A stretch of 64,000 bases of DNA from Paraburkholderia sp. BL10I2N1 (GCF_004361815.1 NZ_SNWA01000001.1:1674001-1738000); one strand, 5' to 3'. Counted from the first letter of the stretch, positions 18,305-27,673 are shown. Translations and numbers: made by a program. Notes: a model not told the origin generated them from the letters alone.

Positions 18305-18311
18305 ATCGGTA

Positions 18312-18434
18312 GTGGTCAGATCGGTTCCGATGGACGGAGTTGGCGACGGCAAAGTGAGACGCTCTATTGGAAAAAATCTTTGCCTGGATCGATGGGTGGG
18401 GAACCGGCATGCAGGCTGTGTCCTGGTCGCTTGA
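18312..18434 (+). CDS. Candidate small ORF (40 aa, GTG start)
   Basis: A 40-codon ORF from GTG (18312) to TGA (18432-18434), with a near-perfect Shine-Dalgarno at ideal spacing. The product is basic and Gly/Val-rich, contains two Cys (KNLCLDRW and HAGCVLVA), and has no membrane segment or known motif. Length and composition match nothing I can name. It may be part of a dispersed repeat that carries this ORF in many copies, or a leader peptide. Expression is unproven. Confidence 0.35.
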   Translation: MVRSVPMDGVGDGKVRRSIGKNLCLDRWVGNRHAGCVLVA

Positions 18435-18796
18435 GCCACTTTGGGTTGAGGCGGTGGGGTGCGCACCCGAATTGACGCGACCGGTACGTGCGATTGCGGA
18501 CCCGAACCAGAAGGCAAAACCATCGAAGGGTGAAGAAGATGCTGAGTCAAACGGAAACGCTTCGCCTGCCGCTGCCGCGTTGAATGCCGCCGCGAAGCAA
18601 GCCGGTTCGCGACGCACATCGTGCGGAGTGGGGATGGATGCCTTTGTCACGGGCAGAATTGCGCGAGGGACGGTCTGGCGTCAGACCTGGATCGTATCCC
18701 TGCGAGGGCGACACTTCGTGGGGGGCGATCCCCTGTCAGACACACACGCCGAAGTGCGAAGTTTTCGATGCGCCTTTCTTACGCTGCCACAAACAA
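18435..18796. other. Intergenic stretch of unclear nature
   Basis: It lies between the small ORF and the 3' end of the secreted hydrolase gene. A 161-aa ORF (TTG 18367 to 18852, plus strand) spans it but has no ribosome binding site and overlaps the hydrolase gene antisense. Composition is less G/C-ending than the neighbours. I cannot tell whether this is decayed coding sequence, repeat or spacer. Confidence 0.3.
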
Positions 18797-20107
18797 TCAC
18801 TCGCGACTGGCAATCGCGTGCCTCTCCTCGACGTCGACGGAGCCACCGGTAGATGAAGAAGAACCCGAAGCCGCACCATCAGCGGCAGTCTGAGTCCCAG
18901 TCCCATTCTTCCACACCACAGCTTCATTCACGGCATAGAGCCTGCAAGGATCGGAACTCTGCTTCTGGCAATTGGCAACGGCCACCGACATCGGATCATC
19001 GCCACCTTCAGCCCACGACCACGCGCCAGAATTGGAAACAGCAAAAGCGCGGCTGGGATACTGATGCAAAAAGTTGCGATAGCCACTGCGCCCGGCTTCA
19101 TCGACAAAAGGCACAGCATCGACGGCATCTAGAGCGGCAAAGCCGCTGGGCTTCGGTGCGACCGGATCGGCAACCCGATATTGCACGCCGGTAGGCATCC
19201 CGACACGGGCAAGAAACGTTTCGACAGAGGGCCACCAGACACGCACGCCATCGCGGTCTCCAACCAGCCGGTGGGCGTCATTCTTGTACTTGCCGAAATC
19301 GACGAACTTCGCGCTGGCGCCATGCTCCACGTAAGCCGTGTACATTTGTCCGACCAGCGCCGACGGCCAGATCGTATCGTTATCGCCATAGAGCCACAGC
19401 GACGGCACACGCGTCTTCTCGCCATAAGCGTTAAACGCGTGGGTGAGATTGCCTTGCCAGTTCGCGCAGGAATCCTGTCGCAGACCACCGGAAAAGTTGA
19501 TCAAAGCCCGCACGCCCGGAGCCGCATCAGGACCGTACGCCATCGTGGCAAGGCCGCCGTGCGAAGTCCCGGACACGACGATGTGCTGCGCGTCGACGTA
19601 AGAGATCTTCGACATGTAGTCGACCGTCGCTGCGACATCCGCGGCCTGCGCGACGCCATTGAGCTCGACATTGCAGCCTTCCTGCTCGTAGGTTCCGTCG
19701 GACCCCGCGAAACCGCGCCGGTTAGGCGCGACCACCACATACCCGCGCCGCACGAACTCCCGTGCGAGCGGCAGCGGATCGCTGCGCTCCTGCCGGCGCG
19801 GATCGCCCTGAATCTTGCCGTGATTGAAAACAATCATCGGAAACGGACCGGAACCGTCGGGCTTGTAGATCGTTGTTTCGAGGGTAACGGTACCGGACGC
19901 ATCAACCGGGATGCGAATGATCTTTTCGTTGAGACTGGCCGCCACCGAGGGCAGATAGGTGTCGTCGTCGAGAGCGAGGCGCGGGACCTTGGCGCTGGCG
20001 AGGGGGCCTGCCTGCGCGTCAGGGAGTGGATCGGCGTGGACTGACGGCACGGCAAACACCGCACAAGCCATCACTGCCCAACCGGTCAAAATATTCCTGA
20101 ACGCCAT
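18797..20107 (-). CDS. Secreted dienelactone-hydrolase/prolyl-oligopeptidase-like hydrolase
   Basis: A 436-aa exported protein: signal peptide about 1-26 (hydrophobic core AVMACAVFAV, cleavage near VHA|DP). The alpha/beta-hydrolase core has nucleophile Ser182 in GTSHGG, Asp242 or Asp244 (YGDNDT) and His279 (NDAHR). A separate C-terminal domain (about 320-400: YRNFLHQYPSRAFA, WSWAEGGDDP, and a Cys pair in NCQKQSSDPC) is followed by a Ser/Gly-rich tail. The family hydrolyses ester or peptide bonds. The two cysteines could form a disulfide in the periplasm. Substrate unknown. It is a single gene with a long upstream region. Confidence 0.8.
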   Translation of the reverse strand: MAFRNILTGWAVMACAVFAVPSVHADPLPDAQAGPLASAKVPRLALDDDTYLPSVAASLNEKIIRIPVDASGTVTLETTIYKPDGSGPFPMIVFNHGKIQGDPRRQERSDPLPLAREFVRRGYVVVAPNRRGFAGSDGTYEQEGCNVELNGVAQAADVAATVDYMSKISYVDAQHIVVSGTSHGGLATMAYGPDAAPGVRALINFSGGLRQDSCANWQGNLTHAFNAYGEKTRVPSLWLYGDNDTIWPSALVGQMYTAYVEHGASAKFVDFGKYKNDAHRLVGDRDGVRVWWPSVETFLARVGMPTGVQYRVADPVAPKPSGFAALDAVDAVPFVDEAGRSGYRNFLHQYPSRAFAVSNSGAWSWAEGGDDPMSVAVANCQKQSSDPCRLYAVNEAVVWKNGTGTQTAADGAASGSSSSTGGSVDVEERHAIASRE

Positions 20108-20556
20108 CCGCTATGCCCACCTGCTTTAAATGTCTGCTGAAAAATCCCTGGCTCTTTGCGAATCCTGACGAAATCATTTCGATGCCCTTTCGGACAACAA
20201 AAAATTCTCTCGTATGTGGCGCGTAAGCGCACGCACACGGGTCGATCTCACACGGGATTAACCGAAAGCCAGTCAGCGCGCGGACCTCACGCGCCGATAT
20301 TGAGCGTCACCCGAAAAGCTGACGCTGCAAAATCCAAAAGGGGCATCCTGGCACGACAAATTTGATTTGTGCAATTCAGGAGAACCCCCTAAGCGCCCGA
20401 TTTCTCGATGAATTTTTTCGGTTTGATGCAGACGCGCAGGAGGGGCGCGGCCTACCGGCGCTCTGGCCCTGGATGGCAATGTGGTGTGCGCCCAACATGG
20501 TTTTCACGCGGATTTTGAGGGCCGTATGCAGGAACGGATTCAACCGCATTGCGATG
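20108..20556. other. Long upstream region with two short palindromes
   Basis: About 450 bases before the secreted hydrolase (minus strand) and after the YchJ gene. It contains cgaaatcatttcg (20169-20181, perfect 6+1+6) and acaaatttgatttgt (20356-20370, perfect 6+3+6), each a possible regulator site. No convincing ORF with a ribosome binding site. Confidence 0.35.
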
Positions 20557-21012
20557 TCAGCGCTCGCTTACGTCGCCGTCGACGTAACGCCAGCGATGGT
20601 CTTCGCCGCGCAGAAAACGGCTGACTTCGTGCAGCCGTTGAGCCCGTCCGCCGACTTTGTAGCGAGCGATGAATTCGACTTCGGCGTGGGTGTCGTCGAT
20701 GGGCGTGAAGCGTTTAATCTGCAGGCCGAGCCAGCGTGGGGCGTCGGCGGCGGCTTCCGGGTTCGCGTCGAGGTCGGACGGACAGGATTGTTCAGCCCAT
20801 GTCGCGCGCAGGTAGGCAGTTTCCCCGAGTACATATGCGCTATAGCGCGAGCGCATCAGTTCCAGCGCGTTCGGCGCGGATTCGCCGCCGTCAATGAAGC
20901 GGCCGCAACATTGCGCGAAGCGAGGCGGCTTCGCGTCCCTACGCGCGCCCGGTGCGGCACCGCCGCACGGGCAATCGGACGGCCGTTTCGCCGCGGAAGC
21001 AGGAGCAGTCAT
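20557..21012 (-). CDS. YchJ family metal-binding protein (UPF0225)
   Basis: A 151-aa protein of the YchJ/UPF0225 family. The SEC-C-like N-terminal zinc motif is visible as CPCGG (Cys14, Cys16) with CC at 35-36 (FAQCCGRFIDGG). The ELMRSRYSAYVLG segment and a cystatin-like domain follow. Cellular role is not established; zinc binding is inferred from the cysteines. It starts 7 bp after the acyl-CoA dehydrogenase stop, so the two are probably co-transcribed. Confidence 0.87.
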   Translation of the reverse strand: MTAPASAAKRPSDCPCGGAAPGARRDAKPPRFAQCCGRFIDGGESAPNALELMRSRYSAYVLGETAYLRATWAEQSCPSDLDANPEAAADAPRWLGLQIKRFTPIDDTHAEVEFIARYKVGGRAQRLHEVSRFLRGEDHRWRYVDGDVSER

Positions 21013-21019
21013 CTAAGGG

Positions 21020-22150
21020 TCAGTTGAGACCGCGTGCAATCAGGATCTTCTGGATATCGCTCGTGCCTTCGTAGATCTGGCAGACGCGCACATCGCGGTA
21101 GATGCGTTCGACCGGAAAGTCGCTCAGGTAACCGTAGCCGCCATGAATCTGCAGCGCGGCTGAGCAGATCCGCTCCGCTGCTTCCGAGGCGAACAGCTTC
21201 GCCATCGCCGCCTCGGTCAGGCACGGTTGGCCGGCATCCTTCAGCGACGCAGCGTGCCAGATCAACTGCCGCGCGGCCTCGAGTTGGGTAGCCATATCGG
21301 CGAGCCGGAACTGCACCGCCTGATGCGCAAATAACGGCTGGCCGAAGCTCTCGCGCTCTTTCGCATAGGCGAGCGCCGCCTCGAACGCCGCACGCGCCAT
21401 GCCGACGCTCTGCGCGGCGATGCCGATGCGTCCGCCTTCCAGCCCTGACAACGCGATGCGGTAGCCTTCACCTTCGGCGCCGATCAGGTTCGCGGCGGGC
21501 ACACGGCAGTCTTCGAAGACGATCTGCGCCGTATCCGACGAGTGCTGGCCGAGCTTGTCTTCGAGCCGGGCGACGACGTAACCCGGTGTCTTCGTCGGTA
21601 CGATGAATGCGCTGATGCCGCGCTTGCCGGCAGCTTTGTCGGTGACGGCCATTACGATCGCCACGTCGCCGTTCGCGCCGCTCGTGATGAACTGCTTGAC
21701 CCCGTTGAGCAAGTACACGTCGCCATCGCGCGTCGCGGTGGTGCGTAGCGCCGAGGCATCCGATCCGGCCTGCGGTTCAGTCAGACAGAACGCGCCGAGC
21801 ATTTCGCCGTGTGCCAGCGGCGTGAGCCAGTCGTGTTTCTGCGCTTCGTTGCCATAGGTGAGCAGAATGCTGCATACCGGGCAGTTGTTCACCGAGATCG
21901 CCGTCGATGTGCCGCCGTCGCCTGCCGCGATTTCCTCGAGGATCAACGCAAGCGCGAGTGCGTCGAGTCCCGCACCGCCGTATTCTTCCGGCACCAGCAC
22001 GCCGTACGCACCGAGTTCGGCCAGTTGCCGGTGCACATCCTTCGGAAAGGTGCGGTCGCGGTCCCATTGCGCGGCGTGCGGCGTGACAGCGTCGCGCACG
22101 AACGTGCGCACCGCGTCGCGGACCATCAGGTGATCCTGGTCAAGCACCAT
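21020..22150 (-). CDS. Acyl-CoA dehydrogenase
   Basis: A 376-aa FAD-dependent acyl-CoA dehydrogenase. Family signatures are CLTEPQAGSDASAL (FAD/substrate loop), the mid-domain DGDVYLLNGVKQFITSG, and the C-terminal RIYRDVRVCQIYEGTSDIQ with the catalytic base Glu361. Length and the late Glu fit short/medium-chain or short-branched-chain enzymes. It oxidises an acyl-CoA to the 2-enoyl-CoA, passing electrons to ETF. It is followed by YchJ and preceded 15 bp upstream by an SDR gene, next to a thiolase, so an acyl-CoA degradation set is likely. The chain specificity cannot be read from sequence. Confidence 0.93.
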   Translation of the reverse strand: MVLDQDHLMVRDAVRTFVRDAVTPHAAQWDRDRTFPKDVHRQLAELGAYGVLVPEEYGGAGLDALALALILEEIAAGDGGTSTAISVNNCPVCSILLTYGNEAQKHDWLTPLAHGEMLGAFCLTEPQAGSDASALRTTATRDGDVYLLNGVKQFITSGANGDVAIVMAVTDKAAGKRGISAFIVPTKTPGYVVARLEDKLGQHSSDTAQIVFEDCRVPAANLIGAEGEGYRIALSGLEGGRIGIAAQSVGMARAAFEAALAYAKERESFGQPLFAHQAVQFRLADMATQLEAARQLIWHAASLKDAGQPCLTEAAMAKLFASEAAERICSAALQIHGGYGYLSDFPVERIYRDVRVCQIYEGTSDIQKILIARGLN

Positions 22151-22165
22151 GATTCGTCTGTCTCC

Positions 22166-22843
22166 TCACCACTCGAGTGGCGTACCGTCGTATTGATAGA
22201 AGCGGCCGTTGAACGCGGCATGGGCGCCGGCCGCCTGGGCGAGCACATCGCGCATACCGGCGACGCTGCGCTCCGGATCGATCGCGGCCTGTGCACCGCC
22301 CATATCCGTGCGCACCCATCCCGGATGCAGCGCGATGCACGCCGCGCTGCGTGTCTGCAGCGAGGCGATCTTGATCGCGTCGTTCAGCGCCGCCTTGCTC
22401 GCGCGATACAGCCAGCCCGTGGTGCCGGTGGCCTCATTAAGGCTGCCCATCTTGCTCGACAGCACGGCCAGCACGCCACCGGCGTCTTCGACGAGGGGCA
22501 GGAGCATCGGGATCAACTGCATCGGACCGCGCACGTTCGTGATCATCACGTGATCGAAGTCTTCGGCCGTGATCGTTTCGATGCCTTCGGTGCGCGGGCC
22601 ATAGACACCGGACACGATCACCGCCGCGTTCAGCGGCTCACCGTCGAGCTTCCAGCCAAGCGCAGCGATTTCCTCGGGCTCGGTCACGTCGAGCGGGAAG
22701 GTCTCCGCGCCGAGGTCGGCGAGTGCGTCAAGCGAGGCGTCGTCGCGCGCGGTGGCGAGCACGCGCCAGCCGGCACGTTTGTACTGGCGGGCGAATTCGC
22801 GTCCAATGCCGCGGGACGCACCTACGATCAACACGGTTTTCAT
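22166..22843 (-). CDS. Short-chain dehydrogenase/reductase
   Basis: A 225-aa SDR. The cofactor motif GASRGIG (8-14), catalytic Ser129/Ser130, Tyr146 and Lys150 (YRASK) are present. The start at 22843 has gaggtaggccc upstream. The lack of a long C-terminal extension and the atypical ending (QYDGTPLEW) suit the CsgA/sniffer-like small SDRs rather than FabG. Substrate unknown. It sits between the thiolase and acyl-CoA dehydrogenase genes on the same strand. Confidence 0.88.
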   Translation of the reverse strand: MKTVLIVGASRGIGREFARQYKRAGWRVLATARDDASLDALADLGAETFPLDVTEPEEIAALGWKLDGEPLNAAVIVSGVYGPRTEGIETITAEDFDHVMITNVRGPMQLIPMLLPLVEDAGGVLAVLSSKMGSLNEATGTTGWLYRASKAALNDAIKIASLQTRSAACIALHPGWVRTDMGGAQAAIDPERSVAGMRDVLAQAAGAHAAFNGRFYQYDGTPLEW

Positions 22844-22964
22844 GGGCCTACCTCGCTCGCCTTTCGATGATGTGGATTCGGACCTTGATGTTTGCCGGGA
22901 CTCGCGCAGACGTGATGAGCGAATACGCGAGCCGTGCGGAACAGGCGCGGCTCGCGCGGCGCCG

Positions 22965-24158
22965 TTACACCAGTTCGACACCCATCGCCGTCGCCTCGCC
23001 ACCTCCGATGCACAGGCTCGCCACGCCTCGCCTCAGCCCGCGCTGCTTCAGCGCGCCGATCAGGGTAACCAGAATCCGTGCGCCGGACGCACCGATGGGA
23101 TGGCCGAGCGCACAGGCTCCGCCGTTCACATTGACCTTGTCGTGCGGCAGGCTGTGTACCTTCATTGCGGCCATCGTGACGACAGCGAACGCTTCGTTGA
23201 TCTCGTACAGATCGACGTCCTGCGCGCGCCAGCCGTTTTTCTCGAACAGCTTGCTGATTGCACCGACCGGCGCCGTCGTGAACTTCGCCGGTTCCTGCGC
23301 GAACGTCTTGTGACCGACGATGCGGGCAAGCGGCGTCACGCCAAGCTGCTTTGCGGTCGATTCGCGCATCATCACGAGCGCGGCTGCGCCGTCCGAAATC
23401 GATGACGAGTTGGCCGCCGTCACCGTGCCCGTCTTGCTGAAGGCGGGCTTGAGCGTCGGAATCTTGTCGAGGTTCGCCTTGAACGGCTGCTCATCGCGGT
23501 CCACGTTCACCTCGCCTTTGCGGCTTTCCACGGTGACGGGGGCGATTTCCCACGCGAACGAACCGTCCTCGTTTGCGCGCTTCGCACGTTGCAGCGATTC
23601 GACTGCGAATGCGTCCTGTGCCTCGCGTGTGAAATCGAACGAGCCGGCGCATTCCTCGGCAAACGTGCCCATCAGACGACCCTTTTCGTAGGCGTCTTCA
23701 AGGCCGTCGAGGAACATGTGATCGAGCACCTGGCCGTGGCCCATGCGCATGCCGGCGCGCGCCTTCGGCAGCAGATACGGTGCGTTCGTCATGCTCTCCA
23801 TGCCGCCGGCAACCATCACGTCGACCGAGCCGGCAATCAGCATGTCGTGCGCGAACATCGCTGCGCGCATGCCGGAGCCGCACATCTTGTTGACCGTCGT
23901 GCTGCCCGTGGCGAGCGGCAGACCCGCGCCGAGCGCGGCCTGGCGCGCCGGCGCCTGGCCCTGGCCGGCTGGCAGCACGCAGCCCATCACCACTTCGTCG
24001 ATCTGTTCGGGCTTCAGTCCGGCGCGCTCTACGGCGGCCTTGATTGCCACCGAGCCGAGCTGCGACGCGGTTAGCGTGGCGAAATCGCCCTGGAACGCCG
24101 CCATCGGCGTGCGGGCGACCGAAACGATCACCACGGGATCATGTTTTGTCTCACTCAT
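22965..24158 (-). CDS. Acetyl-CoA acetyltransferase (thiolase)
   Basis: A 397-aa thiolase. The acyl-accepting Cys93 is in NKMCGSGM, and the GHPIG His and late CIGGGEA Cys complete the active site. It either condenses two acetyl-CoA molecules or cleaves 3-ketoacyl-CoA; biosynthetic thiolases of PHA-producing bacteria have this length. It overlaps the carbonic anhydrase 3' end by 8 bp. The neighbouring acyl-CoA dehydrogenase and SDR fit a degradative role, possibly acetoacetyl-CoA from leucine via HMG-CoA lyase. Confidence 0.93.
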   Translation of the reverse strand: MSETKHDPVVIVSVARTPMAAFQGDFATLTASQLGSVAIKAAVERAGLKPEQIDEVVMGCVLPAGQGQAPARQAALGAGLPLATGSTTVNKMCGSGMRAAMFAHDMLIAGSVDVMVAGGMESMTNAPYLLPKARAGMRMGHGQVLDHMFLDGLEDAYEKGRLMGTFAEECAGSFDFTREAQDAFAVESLQRAKRANEDGSFAWEIAPVTVESRKGEVNVDRDEQPFKANLDKIPTLKPAFSKTGTVTAANSSSISDGAAALVMMRESTAKQLGVTPLARIVGHKTFAQEPAKFTTAPVGAISKLFEKNGWRAQDVDLYEINEAFAVVTMAAMKVHSLPHDKVNVNGGACALGHPIGASGARILVTLIGALKQRGLRRGVASLCIGGGEATAMGVELV

Positions 24159-24927
24159 GTTTCAGCTCCTTGATGACACCTTCGACCACGGCGGGCACGT
24201 CGCCGAGCTTCGCAGCGTCGGCGGCGACGACGTCGTTGTCCGCTTCATGTGCGCGGCTCGCCGATACGGCGGCCACACAATGTTCATAGGTCGCGGCCAG
24301 CGCGCCCGGTTCGTTGATCGTCATGCCGAGATTGCGAACCCGGCCGTCGTGAACCCCGTAAGCCCAGCCATGCACGGTCAGTTCCTGACCGCGCGCCCAC
24401 GCGTCGTTGACGATCGTCGTGCGGCACACGTTGACCACCTGTTCGATCGTGTTGAGTTCCACGAGCCGCCGGTGCCGCGCTTCGCCCATCGGCCACTCTT
24501 CGAGGAGCGCGGCGTGCTTCGCCCGCACGTCCTGAATGTGATGCAGCCAGTTGTCCGCGAGGCCGACGCGCCGGCCGTGCAACGCCGCGCCGACGCCCGA
24601 GCAGCCGTAGTGGCCCACTACCATGATGTGCTTGACCTTCAGCAGATCGACGGCGAACTGGATCACCGACAGGCAGTTCAGATCGGAATGCACGACGACA
24701 TTCGCGATGTTGCGATGGACGAACACCTCGCCCGGCGGCAAGCCGATGATCTGGTTTGCTGGCACACGCGAATCCGAGCAGCCGATCCACAGGTATTCGG
24801 GCGTCTGCTGGTCAGCGAGGCGCGAGAAATACTCGGGATCCTCCGAGAGCTTGCGTTCGACCCACGCCTCGTTGTTTTCGAACAGTTGGGCGAGCGGGTT
24901 GGCAGAAGGTTGAGCGTTCGTAGTCAT
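24151..24927 (-). CDS. Beta-class carbonic anhydrase
   Basis: A 258-aa zinc enzyme interconverting CO2 and bicarbonate. The start at 24927 gives MTTNAQPSANPLAQLFENN; a longer ORF upstream is spurious. Zinc ligands and active-site residues are Cys50, Asp52 and Arg54 (GCSDSRVP), His106 and Cys109 (HYGCSG). About 35 residues follow the usual end (from about 225), an Ala/Asp-rich tail. It overlaps the thiolase start by 8 bp and follows aceK by 91 bp. Bicarbonate supply for biotin carboxylases is plausible. Confidence 0.93.
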   Translation of the reverse strand: MTTNAQPSANPLAQLFENNEAWVERKLSEDPEYFSRLADQQTPEYLWIGCSDSRVPANQIIGLPPGEVFVHRNIANVVVHSDLNCLSVIQFAVDLLKVKHIMVVGHYGCSGVGAALHGRRVGLADNWLHHIQDVRAKHAALLEEWPMGEARHRRLVELNTIEQVVNVCRTTIVNDAWARGQELTVHGWAYGVHDGRVRNLGMTINEPGALAATYEHCVAAVSASRAHEADNDVVAADAAKLGDVPAVVEGVIKELKHE

Positions 24928-25018
24928 GATGCGTCGTATCAGGTTCGGGGCCGAAGAAGCGGCATGTTTCGTAGCGGGAGCCGCGGAAGTAGCGGGCAAT
25001 GTGCGGTGCGCATGATGC

Positions 25019-26845
25019 TCACGCGGCACGCATGGCGCGCTCGCTGTCCGTATCCTGCGGCGCGCCGTCCTCACCGGCAAAGCGCGCCTGGTACCGGACG
25101 CAGAAACGCATACTCCGGTCATACGGGAAAAAATCGGGCAGTTCGCCCTTCAGTAGATGATCCTTGTGCGTTTGCCAGAGCTTGGGGTCGAAGAAGTCGG
25201 CGTGATGCTTCATGAAGCTCGCCCGCACCCGCGGGTCGCCGAGCAGGAAGGTGCCGTACGTCTCAGGAAAGATGTCGTGTGGGCGGACCGTGTACCACGG
25301 CTCGTCCGACATTTCGTCTTCGTCATTGCGCGGAGGCGGCACCGCGCGCACGTTGCAGTCGGTCAGGTATTCGATTTCGTCATAGTCGTAGAACACGACG
25401 CGGCCATGGCGCGTCACGCCGAAGTTCTTGTACAGCATGTCGCCCGGGAAGATGTTTGCCTGCATCAGTTCCTTCACCGCGTCGCCGTATTCCTTGATGC
25501 CGTGGTCCACGTCGGCATCGCTGCCGTTTTGCAGGAACAGGTTGAGCGGCACCATCCGGCGTTCAATGTACAGGTGCTTGATGACGAGGTCCTCACCTTC
25601 GTATTCGAGCATCGACGGCACTTCTTTTTCGAGTTCGCACAGCAGCGCATGGTCAAGTCGCGACAGCGGCAAAGCGACGCTTGAATATTCGAGCGTGTCA
25701 GCCATCCGCCCCACGCGGTCGTGTCGTTTGACGAGCTGATACTTCTGCTGGACCTGCTCGCGCGTGGTTTCCTTGGGTAGCGGAAAGCGGTCCTTGATGA
25801 GCTTGAACACGTACGGAAACGATGGCAGCGTGAACACCAGCATCACCAGCCCGCGGATGCCCGGTGCAATGATGAACTGGTCGCTCGAATGCGACAGATG
25901 GTGCAGCAGATCGCGATAGAACAGGTTCTTGCCCTGCTTCTGCAAGCCCACCGACGTGTAGATTTCCGCCTTCGGCTTGCCCTGCATGATCGTGCCGAGA
26001 AATTCCACATACGCTGACGGCACTTCCATATCGACCAGAAAGTACGAGTGCGAAAAGCTGAAGATGATCAGCAGCTGCTCGCGCCTGAGCAGCACGGTAT
26101 CGAGTGCCAGCACGCCCGGCCGCGTGTGACGCACCGCCACGGCGAACGGCAGCAACGCGTCGCCGTTGATGATGCGGCCGACGATGTAGGCCGACTTGTT
26201 CCGGTAGAACAGCGACGACAGCACGTGAATCTGGAAATTGGCGGCTTCTACGAAATTGCCGAATGCGTCGCGGATTGCCTGTATCACGCAGCCGACGTCG
26301 CGCGTCAGATCCTCGAACGGCGGCTCCAGCTGGAAGTTCGTGACGATGCGCTCGAGCGTCGCGGCAAGGCCATCCTTGCCCGGGTAATACGCGCGATAGG
26401 TCGGCTTGGCGGCGGGTTCGTCGTTCTCGATGTACTCAGTCGAAATCGCCGGCCGCACGAAGATGAAGTCGTTGTTGAAATACGAGCGATGCAGGATCTT
26501 GCAGCAGACCGAATTGAAAAACGTCTCCGCGCACTCGGGCTGGCGGTGCGTCGTCAACAGGCCGATGTAGTGCAGCTTGATCTGCTGCCAGACTTCATCG
26601 TCGATATTTTCCGCGTCGTACTCATCTTCGAGCAGAACGACGCATTCCTCGACGCGTTCGTCATACGACGTGATGCGCTCGCGCGCGAGCCTTTGGAGAG
26701 CGTGCCAGTCGCCGGCTTCGAAGAGGGCCTTGGCGTGAATCGCGGCTTCGCGAAAGATCCGGTAATGCCGGTCGAAACCTTCGAGCATGGTCTGCGCGAC
26801 ATCGAAGCCGATCTGCGACGAGAGCAGTTTGGGAAAGTGATTCAT
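25019..26845 (-). CDS. aceK: Isocitrate dehydrogenase kinase/phosphatase
   Basis: A 608-aa AceK, which phosphorylates and dephosphorylates isocitrate dehydrogenase to control flux between the TCA cycle and the glyoxylate shunt. The start [13 protein letters not shown] at 26845 matches the family N terminus; a further in-frame ATG at 26938 adds 31 unlikely residues. The ATP loop ([15 protein letters not shown]), the NKSAYIVGR segment and the kinase region [15 protein letters not shown] are all conserved. Length is normal (570-610). There is no isocitrate lyase or malate synthase in the window. Confidence 0.96.
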   Translation of the reverse strand: MNHFPKLLSSQIGFDVAQTMLEGFDRHYRIFREAAIHAKALFEAGDWHALQRLARERITSYDERVEECVVLLEDEYDAENIDDEVWQQIKLHYIGLLTTHRQPECAETFFNSVCCKILHRSYFNNDFIFVRPAISTEYIENDEPAAKPTYRAYYPGKDGLAATLERIVTNFQLEPPFEDLTRDVGCVIQAIRDAFGNFVEAANFQIHVLSSLFYRNKSAYIVGRIINGDALLPFAVAVRHTRPGVLALDTVLLRREQLLIIFSFSHSYFLVDMEVPSAYVEFLGTIMQGKPKAEIYTSVGLQKQGKNLFYRDLLHHLSHSSDQFIIAPGIRGLVMLVFTLPSFPYVFKLIKDRFPLPKETTREQVQQKYQLVKRHDRVGRMADTLEYSSVALPLSRLDHALLCELEKEVPSMLEYEGEDLVIKHLYIERRMVPLNLFLQNGSDADVDHGIKEYGDAVKELMQANIFPGDMLYKNFGVTRHGRVVFYDYDEIEYLTDCNVRAVPPPRNDEDEMSDEPWYTVRPHDIFPETYGTFLLGDPRVRASFMKHHADFFDPKLWQTHKDHLLKGELPDFFPYDRSMRFCVRYQARFAGEDGAPQDTDSERAMRAA

Positions 26846-27038
26846 GTCGACCGTGCGTGCGTCCAGTGTCGTGAAGACACCCGTCATTGTATCGTCCGGG
26901 TGCGGCCGCGAGGCTATTCGGCGTCGGGCTTGCGACATGCCGCCGTCAGCATGTTCGCGGGCGTTCGCCGCCTTTCAGGCTATCTCCATTCAATGCTGCG
27001 CAATGCAGCGGTTAGTCGCGCGATCTCGCGGCAGACTT

Positions 27039-27491
27039 TTATTCGGAGGCGGTTTTCTCCTCGCGCCGGGAAAGTGGTCGCGGCGCGCCGTCTTCCGCTT
27101 CGGGCCGCGCGCTGCCTTCAAGCAAGCCACGCGCCTGCGCTTCGTATTGCGCCAGATCTTCGAGTGTCGCGTTCAGATCTTCCAACTGCCTTTCGAGCAC
27201 TTCGCGATGGCGCGTCACCGTCGCGAGGAACGCGTTGAGCTGCGGGACGGTGTCGGTCGGCGATTCGTACAGGTCGAGCAGGTCGCGGATTTCCGACAGC
27301 GTGAAGCCGAGCCGCTTGCCGCGCAGCGTCAGCTTGAGCCGTGTGCGGTCGCGGCCCGAATACACGCGTCGCAGACCGCCTGAGCCTTCGCGGCTCGGTG
27401 AGAGTAAACCCTGGTCTTCGTAGAAGCGGATCGCGCGCGGCGTCACGTCGAATTCACGTGCCAGTTCGGTGATCGTGTATTGCGTGTTCAT
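27039..27491 (-). CDS. MerR family regulator, LiuR-like
   Basis: A 150-aa MerR-type activator: N-terminal winged HTH (ITELAREFDVTPRAIRFYEDQGLLSP, about 7-32, split here by description only), a second recognition segment ending LRGKRLGFTL, and a dimerisation coiled coil (about 85-125). The arrangement and lack of C-terminal metal cysteines match LiuR, the regulator of leucine/isovalerate catabolism in proteobacteria. It is divergent from an MBL hydrolase gene, and the intergenic region holds a LiuR-type palindrome (27555-27570). The LiuR assignment is by similarity plus operator and not tested. Confidence 0.78.
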   Translation of the reverse strand: MNTQYTITELAREFDVTPRAIRFYEDQGLLSPSREGSGGLRRVYSGRDRTRLKLTLRGKRLGFTLSEIRDLLDLYESPTDTVPQLNAFLATVTRHREVLERQLEDLNATLEDLAQYEAQARGLLEGSARPEAEDGAPRPLSRREEKTASE

Positions 27492-27554
27492 CAGAGATGT
27501 CCGTCGGGGTGCCCGGCCGGCTGGGCAAAAAACGAATTGGACGTAAGATCGACG

Positions 27555-27570
27555 TTTACGTTATCGTCAA
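27555..27570. promoter_or_regulatory. LiuR-type operator palindrome
   Basis: tttacgttatcgtcaa on the plus strand reads ttgacgataacgtaaa on the minus strand. This agrees with the LiuR (MerR family) consensus as I recall it, TTGACG-N4-CGTAAA. It lies 64 bp upstream of the MerR start and 104 bp upstream of the MBL gene. Its left half, ttgacg, could also act as the -35 box of the MerR gene promoter. Confidence 0.6.
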
Positions 27571-27673
27571 CCTGAACAAAGCGCAACTACGCGACGCACC
27601 CGGCGAGTGGCAAACCGTTTTTGTCACGCTTTTGCCGCGTGCGAATCGCGCAAGCAAGGAGAAGACATCCGCA

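Noticed and set aside
18367..18852. 161-aa plus-strand ORF after the bioA leader
   Set aside because: TTG start without a ribosome binding site, ends inside the hydrolase gene antisense, and no domain. Kept only as part of the repeat question.
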